Shown here one piece after another: positions 1 through 5,537 of a stretch of DNA of 5,537 nt. The DNA comes from Klebsiella pneumoniae. GTDB taxonomy: Bacteria; Pseudomonadota; Gammaproteobacteria; Pseudomonadales; Azotimanducaceae. A program made the position numbers and the translations under genes. Position 1 is the first letter of the stretch. Every line of letters begins with the position of its first letter. The stretch lies in assembly GCA_945878745.1 (NCBI GenBank), contig CAMDVY010000235.1:1-5537 (forward strand), given 5' to 3'. The notes under the pieces are model-generated. The model was given only the letters and a program-made list of their open reading frames with translations. It had not been told where the DNA came from and searched no databases.

Positions 1-40
1 ATGACGTGTATTGGGGCGCGGTCTTGATGGCGAAACGCAT
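1..40 (-). CDS. LLM-class flavin-dependent oxidoreductase, N-terminal fragment
   Basis: Only the first 13 codons are inside the window; the gene runs leftward off the edge. They read MRFAIKTAPQYTS, which resembles the opening beta strand of a luciferase-like (LLM) flavin- or F420-dependent oxidoreductase subfamily whose members begin with a similar MRFAIKT-PQ stretch. The ATG at 38-40 has a good Shine-Dalgarno sequence (GGAG, 48-51 on the minus strand) with 7 nt spacing. It lies 41 bp downstream of the lipoprotein hydrolase stop on the same strand, so the two could be co-transcribed. The family call rests on 13 residues and recall only; substrate and cofactor cannot be told. Confidence 0.55.
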   Translation of the reverse strand, partial: MRFAIKTAPQYTS

Positions 41-47
41 GTTCGGA

Positions 48-53
48 CTCCGT
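48..53 (-). promoter_or_regulatory. Ribosome binding site for the left-edge gene
   Basis: The minus strand reads ACGGAG, with the GGAG core ending 7 nt before the ATG at 40. It is the main evidence that a real minus-strand gene starts here, rather than a plus-strand gene ending. Confidence 0.6.
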
Positions 54-81
54 ACCAAGGAAGATGAGGTTGATCAGGACT

Positions 82-1308
82 TCACTGTCTGGTGCTCGCC
101 GCGTTCACCGCCGCGCGCACGAAGGCGCTTCTCGCCAGGCTGTATTCGGCGCCGCTGGCCACGGGCCACGCGCTGTTGATGGCGATAACGACCCCGTACT
201 CTGGCTCGATGTGGATCCTCTGGCCAAAGATGCCGCTGGCTGCATAGGCGATGCCGTCGGTCCACCAGAAGTAACCATACCCGCGGGTCGGGTCGCCCGG
301 ATCCACGGGGAGGTGTTTGCTCGATGCCTCTTGCACCCAGCCCGTTGGTGTCACGCCCGCGCCATCATCCAGCATGAACAGGCCGATTCGTGCGTAGTCG
401 CGGAGTGTCATGTTCAGACAGCACCCGCCACGCTCATGGCCAGAACTGTCAGTTAACCAGATCGCGTCCCGCTCCATTCCATAAGCAGCCCAGATCTTCT
501 TTGACAGGTAGTCCGACATCGACATGCCGACAGCGCGTGACAGCACATAGCCTGCGAGGTCGGTTTCGCCAGTTGAGTATTTGAATACTTCACCAGCCGG
601 TTGTGCACGCTCCAGTCGACGCATGTAAGCGAGTATTGGCGACGGCTCGCCGTCGAACATCACCCGTCCCAGTCGAGCCACATCGGATTCCGGATCGGTG
701 TAATCCTCATTCCACTTCACACCTGAACTCATCGTCAGCAGTTGGCGGATGGAGACACCGGCGTATACCGAGCCTTTCATCTCGGTAACGTACTCATCGA
801 CAGGGTCGTCGATGTCTCGAATCAACCCGTCCTTGATCGCAGCACCGATCAAGGTTGAAGTCAGTGATTTGGTGACCGAAAAAGAGATCCAGCGATCCTC
901 AGGTTTTCGACCGAGGCCATATCGCTCCAGCAGCACCTGGCCATCCTTGACGACGATGATCCCTGAGACCCGGTTCTTCTCCATGTAACTGTCGGTGGTG
1001 AAGGAGACACCTTCGTGTTCGAACCGGATCTCGAGCTCTGGGCCGGGAGCCGTAGGCAGTGCCCTGACTGCGGGTCCGCGCTTCACCGTTCGCACCAGTT
1101 GCGGCATTACTTTGTCGATGCTGCGGAACCCGACCTGGGTTTCTGCCGGGGTCCAGAACAGGATGCCAGGGTTGGCAGGCAAGACTTCGGTGGGGCCTGC
1201 CGGTTGAGTATCAGGCGTCGCTGCTGACGGCTTGTCTGGTGATTCGGGTGTTACGGTACACGCGACGATCAGGACGATTCCGGTCAGCAACAGATGACGT
1301 AGTGTCAC
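82..1308 (-). CDS. Lipoprotein serine hydrolase, NylB / class C beta-lactamase-like family
   Basis: 408 aa. The GTG start at 1306-1308 is chosen because GGGGAG (1315-1320) sits 6 nt upstream and the protein then opens with a lipoprotein signal: basic n-region, hydrophobic residues 5-16, lipobox IVAC with Cys17. A Pro/Thr/Ala-rich linker follows (about 20-48), so it is probably a membrane-anchored periplasmic enzyme. The beta-lactamase/transpeptidase fold shows the nucleophile motif SVTK (S144, K147), the Tyr motif YST (Y244), the LLTMSSGVKWNEDY block (190-203), GYGYFWW (343-349) and SGIFGQ (358-363) near the position of the usual third motif. These resemble 6-aminohexanoate-dimer hydrolase (NylB) and related esterases more than true AmpC. 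The real substrate is unknown; esters or amides are likely. The gene is 103 bp downstream of the chorismatase on the same strand and is not a usual pigment-cluster member. The frame stays open upstream to 1698, but that part overlaps the chorismatase and is not protein-like. Confidence 0.9.
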   Translation of the reverse strand: MTLRHLLLTGIVLIVACTVTPESPDKPSAATPDTQPAGPTEVLPANPGILFWTPAETQVGFRSIDKVMPQLVRTVKRGPAVRALPTAPGPELEIRFEHEGVSFTTDSYMEKNRVSGIIVVKDGQVLLERYGLGRKPEDRWISFSVTKSLTSTLIGAAIKDGLIRDIDDPVDEYVTEMKGSVYAGVSIRQLLTMSSGVKWNEDYTDPESDVARLGRVMFDGEPSPILAYMRRLERAQPAGEVFKYSTGETDLAGYVLSRAVGMSMSDYLSKKIWAAYGMERDAIWLTDSSGHERGGCCLNMTLRDYARIGLFMLDDGAGVTPTGWVQEASSKHLPVDPGDPTRGYGYFWWTDGIAYAASGIFGQRIHIEPEYGVVIAINSAWPVASGAEYSLARSAFVRAAVNAASTRQ

Positions 1309-1314
1309 GGGTAT

Positions 1315-1320
1315 CTCCCC
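1315..1320 (-). promoter_or_regulatory. Ribosome binding site fixing the GTG start of the lipoprotein hydrolase
   Basis: The minus strand reads GGGGAG followed by ATACCC and then the GTG start at 1308. This strong site, just before the signal peptide, argues against the 130-residue longer upstream reading. Confidence 0.7.
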
Positions 1321-1411
1321 CAGTTTTTTCCGCTCCCCAGGACACGGTAAGGAAAGGCAGCTCTTCAGGCAAGCCTGTGAAGACCGGTGTTGATAAAACC
1401 CAGCGCAGTGG

Positions 1412-2341
1412 TCAGGGTCGCGGAAAGTGCAGCCGAGCCTCGACTTCCACCAGAAGCTCTGGTCGACAGATGTCTGCCTGGACGACATTGAGAACCCCGG
1501 AATCAGGTGTGAGTCGTTCGCTTGCGAGATCACCAATGACGTTCCAATCAACCGGGTTTCGCAGGTACATGCGCACCGATCGAGCCGAGTGTCGGAGCAT
1601 GCATTCGCTGGTTTCCACTGTTGTGGGAACGCTGGCTCGCACCACGAGATCGATGTTGTCACAAGCCAGCGCCAGTTGAGCCGCCGGATCACCTTCATGC
1701 ATCGATTCGCTTTTTATGATACTGGCAGTGCCGGAAACGTACAGGTCAGACGCTTGCGATCCGACGAGACTTGCGCGTGCGAAACTTGGTGCACTCGGGC
1801 CATATCGCTGCGGGTAATGGTAGGCCGGGATCTGCTGCGGATTTTCGATGGGCACCATGGGCTGCGCAGTACACAACATCACCACCGTGAGCTGATCGTC
1901 CGGTGTGCCGACAGCGGACGCTGCGGGCAGTCGGGTATTCTCGTGTCCTTCTGACCAGGGAGCAAAGGCTTCCGAGCGGCCGAGACAGAAGAGTTTGTAA
2001 CTATCCAGCTCGCCGACCGGCTGATTGATGCCGGGAATGAAATTCCAGAAGCGACTTGGATTGAGTCCTGTCAAACCGTTCAACAACTGTTGATAGATCT
2101 TGCGAGTGGACTCGACCATGCCATTGGGGCTGACTGACCGATGTACCACGGCCAGACCATGTTGTTCACTTCGCCACCAATGGATATCTTCGGCGGAACG
2201 ACCACAGAAAGTCATGGCTGGCAGGTTCCAGCTTTCGACACCTGATCCATGCAGCAGTTTGTGGGGCAGTTCGAGGACCGCCTCATCAGGCGCTGACTGC
2301 AGGTGAGTAGAGGTACAGCCAAAGCGGAATGTCAGCAACAA
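1412..2341 (-). CDS. xanB2: XanB2/FkbO-type chorismatase (hydroxybenzoate synthase)
   Basis: 309 aa from a TTG start. It probably removes pyruvate from chorismate to give 3-hydroxybenzoate (XanB2 also gives 4-hydroxybenzoate), the aryl starter for xanthomonadin-type polyenes. Family motifs in order: RFWNFIPGIN (97-106), YKLFCLGRSEAF (115-126), PAASAVGT (139-146), ENPQQIPAYHYPQRYG (166-181), PSFARA (185-190), SGTASI (203-208), H215 and D218, and a C-terminal ADICRPELLVEVEA (289-302) containing the conserved acidic residues expected in the active site. Gly204 and Cys292 fit, as I recall the literature, the Hyg5/XanB2 (3-hydroxybenzoate) group rather than the FkbO diene-forming group. The gene lies 40 bp after the flavoenzyme stop, same strand, likely one operon. 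The start is doubtful: no ATG or GTG is available in frame, and the protein is shorter than the roughly 330-345 aa I expect for the family. Residues encoded just upstream (RVEICEHHGESGA) look as if they could belong to it. Confidence 0.85.
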   Translation of the reverse strand: MLLTFRFGCTSTHLQSAPDEAVLELPHKLLHGSGVESWNLPAMTFCGRSAEDIHWWRSEQHGLAVVHRSVSPNGMVESTRKIYQQLLNGLTGLNPSRFWNFIPGINQPVGELDSYKLFCLGRSEAFAPWSEGHENTRLPAASAVGTPDDQLTVVMLCTAQPMVPIENPQQIPAYHYPQRYGPSAPSFARASLVGSQASDLYVSGTASIIKSESMHEGDPAAQLALACDNIDLVVRASVPTTVETSECMLRHSARSVRMYLRNPVDWNVIGDLASERLTPDSGVLNVVQADICRPELLVEVEARLHFPRP

Positions 2342-2381
2342 AGCGCCACTCTCGCCATGGTGTTCACAGATCTCGACGCGT

Positions 2382-3686
2382 TCACGACAGAATGGTTTCG
2401 TCAGCGAATTGTACGCGTGTGTTGCGCCATCGTTTCCACCAGGCGCGGAACGACTCGGGCAAACGCTTCAGGCGAAACACCATGTACAGCATCTTGAAGA
2501 TTCGCAGCCGGGAGCGGATCAACGGCGACCCATCCCCATCGCCAACCAGCATGGCGATGACAGCCTGCTCGACCTGCCAGTCGTTGCGTGGGCCACGAAA
2601 CAACTCGCGCATGGTCGGCGTGGTGAAGCGATAAATGAACCAGGAGAACGAATAGATCTTTCGTTCGACCATCTTGTGATAACTGCGGCATTCACTGGCA
2701 TAGGCCTCGTACTCCCCGTTCAGCCAGGCATCAACTGCGGGTGTACATGCCTGGCCGCTATTCATGGCAAGAAAAACTCCACTGGAGAACACCGGGTCGA
2801 TGAACGCATAGGCATCACCCACCAGCAGAAATCCATCACCCCAGATTTTTTGGGAACGATAGGAGTAGTTGCCGGTTGCATTGATCTCGGAGACGGCGAC
2901 GGCTTCTTTCACCCGCGCTTGAGCATCCGGGATCTGCGCGAGGGTGTTGCGCAGGAAGGTCTCCAGATCGACGTCCCGCGTGCGCAGATACTCCGGCCAG
3001 CAGACCGCTCCGATGCTCATGACACCGTCACGCAGCGGGATCATCCAGACCCAGCCTTGTTCGAACCAGTACACGCTGATGTTGCCTTCAAGGGCGCCTT
3101 CGCGCCGAACCACATTGGTGAAGTGGCCAAACACCGCGGCGCTGGCGTGGCCCGGGTTTTTCTTGCGCCATCCCCGCTTGCGGGCCAAAAAACCATCGCG
3201 GCCGCTGGCATCGATCACAAAGCGAGCCGTGACCTCGGCAGTTTCACCTTCGGCATTACGGAACCTGACCCTGTGACCCTCCTTGACGGGAACAACTTCG
3301 GTGACCTGATGCTTCTGACGGGCGTCGACGCCAAAGCGTTTGCAGTTCTCGAACAGAATCTGGTCGAACTCCGATCGTTTCACCTGCCAGGCATGGTCTG
3401 GCGTGTCACCCAATGCTCGCGCGAAGGGGAACGGCTGGACGTGGGAGTCCGCAACCGTGAAATCCGCACCGGGTTTGTACACGCCGATGGCTTCAACCTG
3501 CGCCAGCACGCCCAATCGCTCGAGAATGGGCAGGTTGCTCGGCAACAGCGATTCTCCGATATGGAAGCGCGGATGTTCGTCTTTCTCCAGGAGGAGAACG
3601 GATCGGCCTTGTTCGGCAAGGAATGAGGCTGCGGTAGTGCCCGAAGGACCACCGCCGATTACCAATACGTCCACAGTCGACTGCAT
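2382..3686 (-). CDS. FAD-dependent halogenase-like oxidoreductase (tryptophan halogenase superfamily)
   Basis: 434 aa. An N-terminal Rossmann FAD site VIGGGPSG (9-16) with acidic E34 at the end of strand 2 is followed by GESLLP (44-49), YKPGADF (70-76), the halogenase-type WVWMIP (212-217) and a second FAD motif LLVGDAYAFIDPVFSSG (287-303). The C-terminus (388-421) is basic and aromatic, perhaps membrane-associated. WxWxIP together with a Lys (K71) in the region of the halogenase catalytic lysine makes a flavin-dependent halogenase acting on the phenolic head or a carrier-bound precursor plausible; xanthomonadins are known to be brominated. A hydroxylase or other monooxygenase is the alternative. 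The ATG at 3684-3686 lies 5 residues before the first FAD-binding strand and has a weak GGACAG upstream; the frame is open up to 3830, but that extension is not conserved-looking and would overlap the divergent ACP gene. First gene of the leftward operon. Confidence 0.87.
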   Translation of the reverse strand: MQSTVDVLVIGGGPSGTTAASFLAEQGRSVLLLEKDEHPRFHIGESLLPSNLPILERLGVLAQVEAIGVYKPGADFTVADSHVQPFPFARALGDTPDHAWQVKRSEFDQILFENCKRFGVDARQKHQVTEVVPVKEGHRVRFRNAEGETAEVTARFVIDASGRDGFLARKRGWRKKNPGHASAAVFGHFTNVVRREGALEGNISVYWFEQGWVWMIPLRDGVMSIGAVCWPEYLRTRDVDLETFLRNTLAQIPDAQARVKEAVAVSEINATGNYSYRSQKIWGDGFLLVGDAYAFIDPVFSSGVFLAMNSGQACTPAVDAWLNGEYEAYASECRSYHKMVERKIYSFSWFIYRFTTPTMRELFRGPRNDWQVEQAVIAMLVGDGDGSPLIRSRLRIFKMLYMVFRLKRLPESFRAWWKRWRNTRVQFADETILS

Positions 3687-3699
3687 GATCTGTCCGTGA

Positions 3700-3714
3700 A
3701 TTATCCGATTATCC
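3700..3714 (-). promoter_or_regulatory. Candidate -10 elements of the leftward operon (tandem GGATAAT)
   Basis: On the minus strand GGATAAT occurs twice, 8 bp apart (3708-3714 and 3700-3706). GATAAT matches the sigma-70 -10 consensus at 5 of 6 positions. Use of the upstream copy would give a short leader of about 15 nt before the ATG at 3686. I could not find a convincing -35 at normal spacing for either copy, so this is a suggestion only. Confidence 0.3.
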
Positions 3715-3735
3715 TGAGATCGTGGTCTCTTCGCA

Positions 3736-3764
3736 TTGAAATGGTCGGGGGCATCTTGGACAAT
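3736..3764 (+). promoter_or_regulatory. Candidate sigma-70 promoter of the rightward operon
   Basis: TTGAAA (3736-3741, 5 of 6 to the -35 consensus), a 17 nt spacer, then GACAAT (3759-3764, 4 of 6 to the -10 consensus). The predicted start near 3771 would leave about 23 nt before the ACP ATG. No clear Shine-Dalgarno sequence is visible before that ATG. Consensus matching only. Confidence 0.35.
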
Positions 3765-3793
3765 CCCGGCCTCGCCACAGTCTAGCCAAGTCG

Positions 3794-4078
3794 ATGGGCC
3801 AAACACCAGAACAGGGAGAAATCGCGACATTGATTGTCGAGGTGCTGAACCTTTCGGACGTCAATGCTGCGGATATCGATCCGGAGGCCATCCTTTTTGA
3901 GGACGCGGGTCTCGGACTCGATGCGATCGATGCACTCGAGATCGCGGTCGCCATTGCTGAACGCTACAACGTGCATATTTCAGCCGAAGATGAAGCGACC
4001 CGGGAGATCTTTGCCACACTGGCCAATCTCACCGCACACGTACAGCAGGAGTCGGGCCTCCGTCTCGGCGCTGCATGA
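3794..4078 (+). CDS. Acyl carrier protein-like protein lacking the phosphopantetheine serine
   Basis: 94 aa, acidic, all-helical ACP pattern: helix 1 about 7-20, loop with DIDPEA (27-32), the helix 2 signature GLGLDAIDALEIAV (39-52), and a last helix about 67-85. Its form fits the ACPs of aryl-polyene/xanthomonadin clusters (XanC-type), which receive the hydroxybenzoyl starter. The odd point is residue 44: the attachment motif should read DSID but reads DAID, with codon GCG where TCG would encode Ser. As read, it cannot hold the 4'-phosphopantetheine arm. The surrounding residues show no decay, there is no frameshift, and the 3' end overlaps the ligase start by 4 nt (ATGA), so it is translated with the ligase. 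It could be a non-carrying regulatory or scaffold ACP, or the result of a one-base mutation or error. First gene of the rightward operon. Confidence 0.88.
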   Translation: MGQTPEQGEIATLIVEVLNLSDVNAADIDPEAILFEDAGLGLDAIDALEIAVAIAERYNVHISAEDEATREIFATLANLTAHVQQESGLRLGAA

Positions 4079-5424
4079 CTCTCCGCCCGCTGCTGGCACG
4101 GCCCGCGGGCGAGGCTTTCGCGCAGGTACCGCTTGCTGGCAAATCCAGGCAAATAACCGTCGGCCAGTTCTGCGCGGATGTTGCGGTCATCGCCAACCAA
4201 TTGCCGGACGGATTGCACGTCGTCAATCTCTGTCAAAGCCGGTATGCCTTCATGGTGGTGTTTTTTGCCGTGATTACACGCGGGCAAATCAACCTGCTGC
4301 CCGGCAAACGAGATGGTGAAACCGGCCAGCGCCTGAAAAACGAATACCCGCAAACCACAGTGGTCAGCGACCAGAGGCTAGCCACCGACACTGCGCAAGC
4401 TGACCTGATCCTGGTGCTCGACCCCGGGTCGAACGGACAAGCCGAGTCCTTTACTCCGGGACCGGACACGGTGGTTGCCATCGTCTTCACGTCTGGCAGC
4501 ACCGGCGAACCTCAATCGCACACCAAAACCTGGGGCATGTTAGGCGAGTGGCGTGAGGTGCATTGGCGGTATGTGCCACAACCTCCGGCGGCACCTGCAC
4601 TGCTGGTGGCGACGGTTCCCCCTTGGCATATGTATGGGCTCGAATGGGCCATGCTGGTGTCAACGATCGCGCCGTTGATTGTGCATTGCGGACCTGACTT
4701 TTTTCCTCGTGATGTGGTGTCCGCCATGGACGAATTTGCTGGCGCTTGCATGCTGGTCACAACGCCTCTTCATTTGCGCGCGCTCACTCGTGCACCGGCC
4801 ACCCATCGACCACTCGATCTGATTGTCAGTGCCACTGCGCCACTTGAACAGTCACTGGTGGTAGCGGCTGAACAGCATTTGCAGTCGACCATTCTGGAGA
4901 TCTATGGCTGCAGCGAGATCGGATCGCTGGCCTACCGGTTGCCGGGGCGGGCGAGCGGCTGGTGTTTTTTTGACTGCTTCGAACTTGGATTCAGTGCCGG
5001 TGTGGTTGAAGTGTTGCACGCGTATCTGCATGCCCCTGTCCCGTTGGCAGACTTGTTTGAAGCGACCGGCAATGGTGTTTATGAACTGCTTGGTCGTGCC
5101 TCGGATATCATCAAGGTGGGCGGCAAACGAGAATCGCTGTCCCGCTTGAATGGGCTGCTGACCAGTATTGACGGGGTTGTCGATGGCCTGTTTTATCTGC
5201 CAGAGGATCTTGACCTGCCAGCGACCGGTCGACTCGGAGCCGTGGTCGTCGCGCCCGATCTGAGTGACCGGCAGCTGCGAGACACACTGGCGATGCGCAT
5301 TGATCCGGTATTTCTGCCCCGACCCCTGTTCAGGGCTGACGCGCTACCGAGGGATGCCACCAGCAAATTGCAGCGCGCTGCACTGACCCAATTGCTCGCT
5401 GATCTCAGCGGATCAACTGGGTGA
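4075..5424 (+). CDS. AMP-dependent acyl:ACP ligase (XanA2-like aryl-acid activating enzyme)
   Basis: 449 aa. Adenylate-forming (ANL) fold: P-loop motif FTSGSTGEPQSHTKTW (138-153, with K151), WHMYGLEW (184-191) in the region of the aryl-binding pocket, the IYGCSEIGS motif (276-284), a shortened A7 region with D326 (PLADLFE), hinge GRASDIIKVGGKRESL (340-355), and the C-terminal catalytic lysine K431 in RDATSKLQ. All core motifs are present, so the enzyme looks active. It should adenylate 3- or 4-hydroxybenzoate and transfer the acyl group to a carrier protein, as described for the XanA2 3-hydroxybenzoate:ACP ligase. The compact length, about 100 residues shorter than typical fatty acyl-CoA ligases, fits that group. 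Start ATG lies in ATGA with the ACP stop and no strong Shine-Dalgarno sequence, suggesting translational coupling. Its 3' end overlaps the next gene by GTGA. Confidence 0.88.
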   Translation: MTLRPLLARPAGEAFAQVPLAGKSRQITVGQFCADVAVIANQLPDGLHVVNLCQSRYAFMVVFFAVITRGQINLLPGKRDGETGQRLKNEYPQTTVVSDQRLATDTAQADLILVLDPGSNGQAESFTPGPDTVVAIVFTSGSTGEPQSHTKTWGMLGEWREVHWRYVPQPPAAPALLVATVPPWHMYGLEWAMLVSTIAPLIVHCGPDFFPRDVVSAMDEFAGACMLVTTPLHLRALTRAPATHRPLDLIVSATAPLEQSLVVAAEQHLQSTILEIYGCSEIGSLAYRLPGRASGWCFFDCFELGFSAGVVEVLHAYLHAPVPLADLFEATGNGVYELLGRASDIIKVGGKRESLSRLNGLLTSIDGVVDGLFYLPEDLDLPATGRLGAVVVAPDLSDRQLRDTLAMRIDPVFLPRPLFRADALPRDATSKLQRAALTQLLADLSGSTG

Positions 5425-5537
5425 GCGGTTCCGGGGCAGATTGGCAATCGCGTCCGGAAGCGGGCACGACAGTTGGCCTGCGCTTTCTGCTGTGGGTGGC
5501 TCGACATCTTGGTCGAGGGGTGCTGCATAAACTGCTG
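5421..5537 (+). CDS. Probable lipid A / LPLAT-type acyltransferase of the polyene cluster, N-terminal fragment
   Basis: 39 codons up to the window edge, frame open throughout, from a GTG overlapping the ligase stop (GTGA). The peptide carries W8, RPEAGT (11-16) and then an amphipathic/hydrophobic stretch with basic residues (LRFLLWVARHLGRGVLHKLL, 20-39). This is the opening pattern of LpxL/LPLAT-like acyltransferases found in aryl-polyene and xanthomonadin clusters (W-x-RPE-G, then a membrane segment with an ARHLGR-like run), thought to attach the polyene to an outer-membrane lipid. No catalytic HX4D box lies within the fragment, so the call depends on the N-terminal pattern and operon position. 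Confidence 0.6.
   Translation, partial: MSGSGADWQSRPEAGTTVGLRFLLWVARHLGRGVLHKLL

Noticed and set aside
3..179. Plus-strand open frame from the left edge (starts DVYWGAVLMAKRMFG), as the tail of a rightward gene.
   Set aside because: It runs 98 nt into the hydrolase gene antisense and becomes Arg/Pro-rich there. The minus strand in the same place has a better case: ribosome binding site, ATG and an LLM-like N-terminus.
1321..1330. T-run (plus strand, 1324-1329) as a terminator tail.
   Set aside because: There is no stem before it on the plus strand, and no plus-strand gene ends here.
1363..1382. Imperfect inverted repeat (CTTCAGGC / GCCTGTGAAG) between chorismatase and hydrolase as a terminator.
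   Set aside because: The loop is very short, the stem has a bulge, and no U-run follows on the minus strand.
1309..1698. 130-residue N-terminal extension of the lipoprotein hydrolase.
   Set aside because: It overlaps the chorismatase coding sequence, would bury the signal peptide and lipobox inside the protein, and a strong ribosome binding site marks the GTG at 1308.
1427..1954. 175-codon plus-strand frame opposite the chorismatase.
   Set aside because: It is antisense to well-supported chorismatase motifs and has no recognisable domain or ribosome binding site.
2409..3626. 405-codon plus-strand frame opposite the flavoenzyme.
   Set aside because: It lies wholly antisense to a gene with clear FAD and halogenase motifs, has no recognisable domain, and is the kind of long mirror frame common in GC-rich coding DNA.
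3687..3830. 48-residue N-terminal extension of the flavoenzyme.
   Set aside because: It would put the FAD-binding strand far from the N-terminus and overlap the divergent ACP gene; the ATG at 3686 fits the family.
1..5537. CRISPR array, tRNA/rRNA, insertion sequence or attachment-site signals.
   Set aside because: I saw no spaced direct repeats, RNA-gene-like segments, transposase motifs or terminal inverted repeats; nearly all of the window is coding.

Overview
The window looks like part of a Gram-negative, moderately GC-rich proteobacterial chromosome, most likely gammaproteobacterial. The reasons are a lipobox lipoprotein, tightly packed coupled genes, and a set of genes typical of xanthomonadin/aryl-polyene pigment clusters. 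These identifications come from reading motifs in the translations; no database search was possible.

The layout is divergent around a ~107 bp intergenic region (3687-3793). Leftward (minus strand) from it run an FAD-dependent halogenase-like oxidoreductase (2382-3686), a XanB2/FkbO-type chorismatase (1412-2341), a NylB/class C beta-lactamase-like lipoprotein hydrolase (82-1308), and the first 13 codons of what looks like an LLM-class flavin oxidoreductase (1-40). Rightward (plus strand) run a small acyl carrier protein-like gene (3794-4078), an adenylate-forming acyl:ACP ligase (4075-5424), and the first 39 codons of a probable acyltransferase (5421-5537). The plus-strand genes are joined by 4-nt stop/start overlaps (ATGA, then GTGA).

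In the expected scheme, the chorismatase turns chorismate into 3-hydroxybenzoate (possibly also 4-hydroxybenzoate). The ligase adenylates this aryl acid and passes it to a carrier protein, a type II polyketide synthase encoded outside the window extends it, the flavoenzyme may halogenate or oxidise the aryl head, and the acyltransferase attaches the polyene to a membrane lipid. The hydrolase and the LLM enzyme are not core parts of such clusters and probably mark its left border.

The most notable observation is that the ACP-like protein has Ala (A44, codon GCG at 3923-3925) where the Ser that carries the 4'-phosphopantetheine arm should be. The protein otherwise looks like an intact ACP and is translationally coupled to its expected ligase. 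Either it is a carrier protein that cannot carry, or one base is wrong in the sequence.
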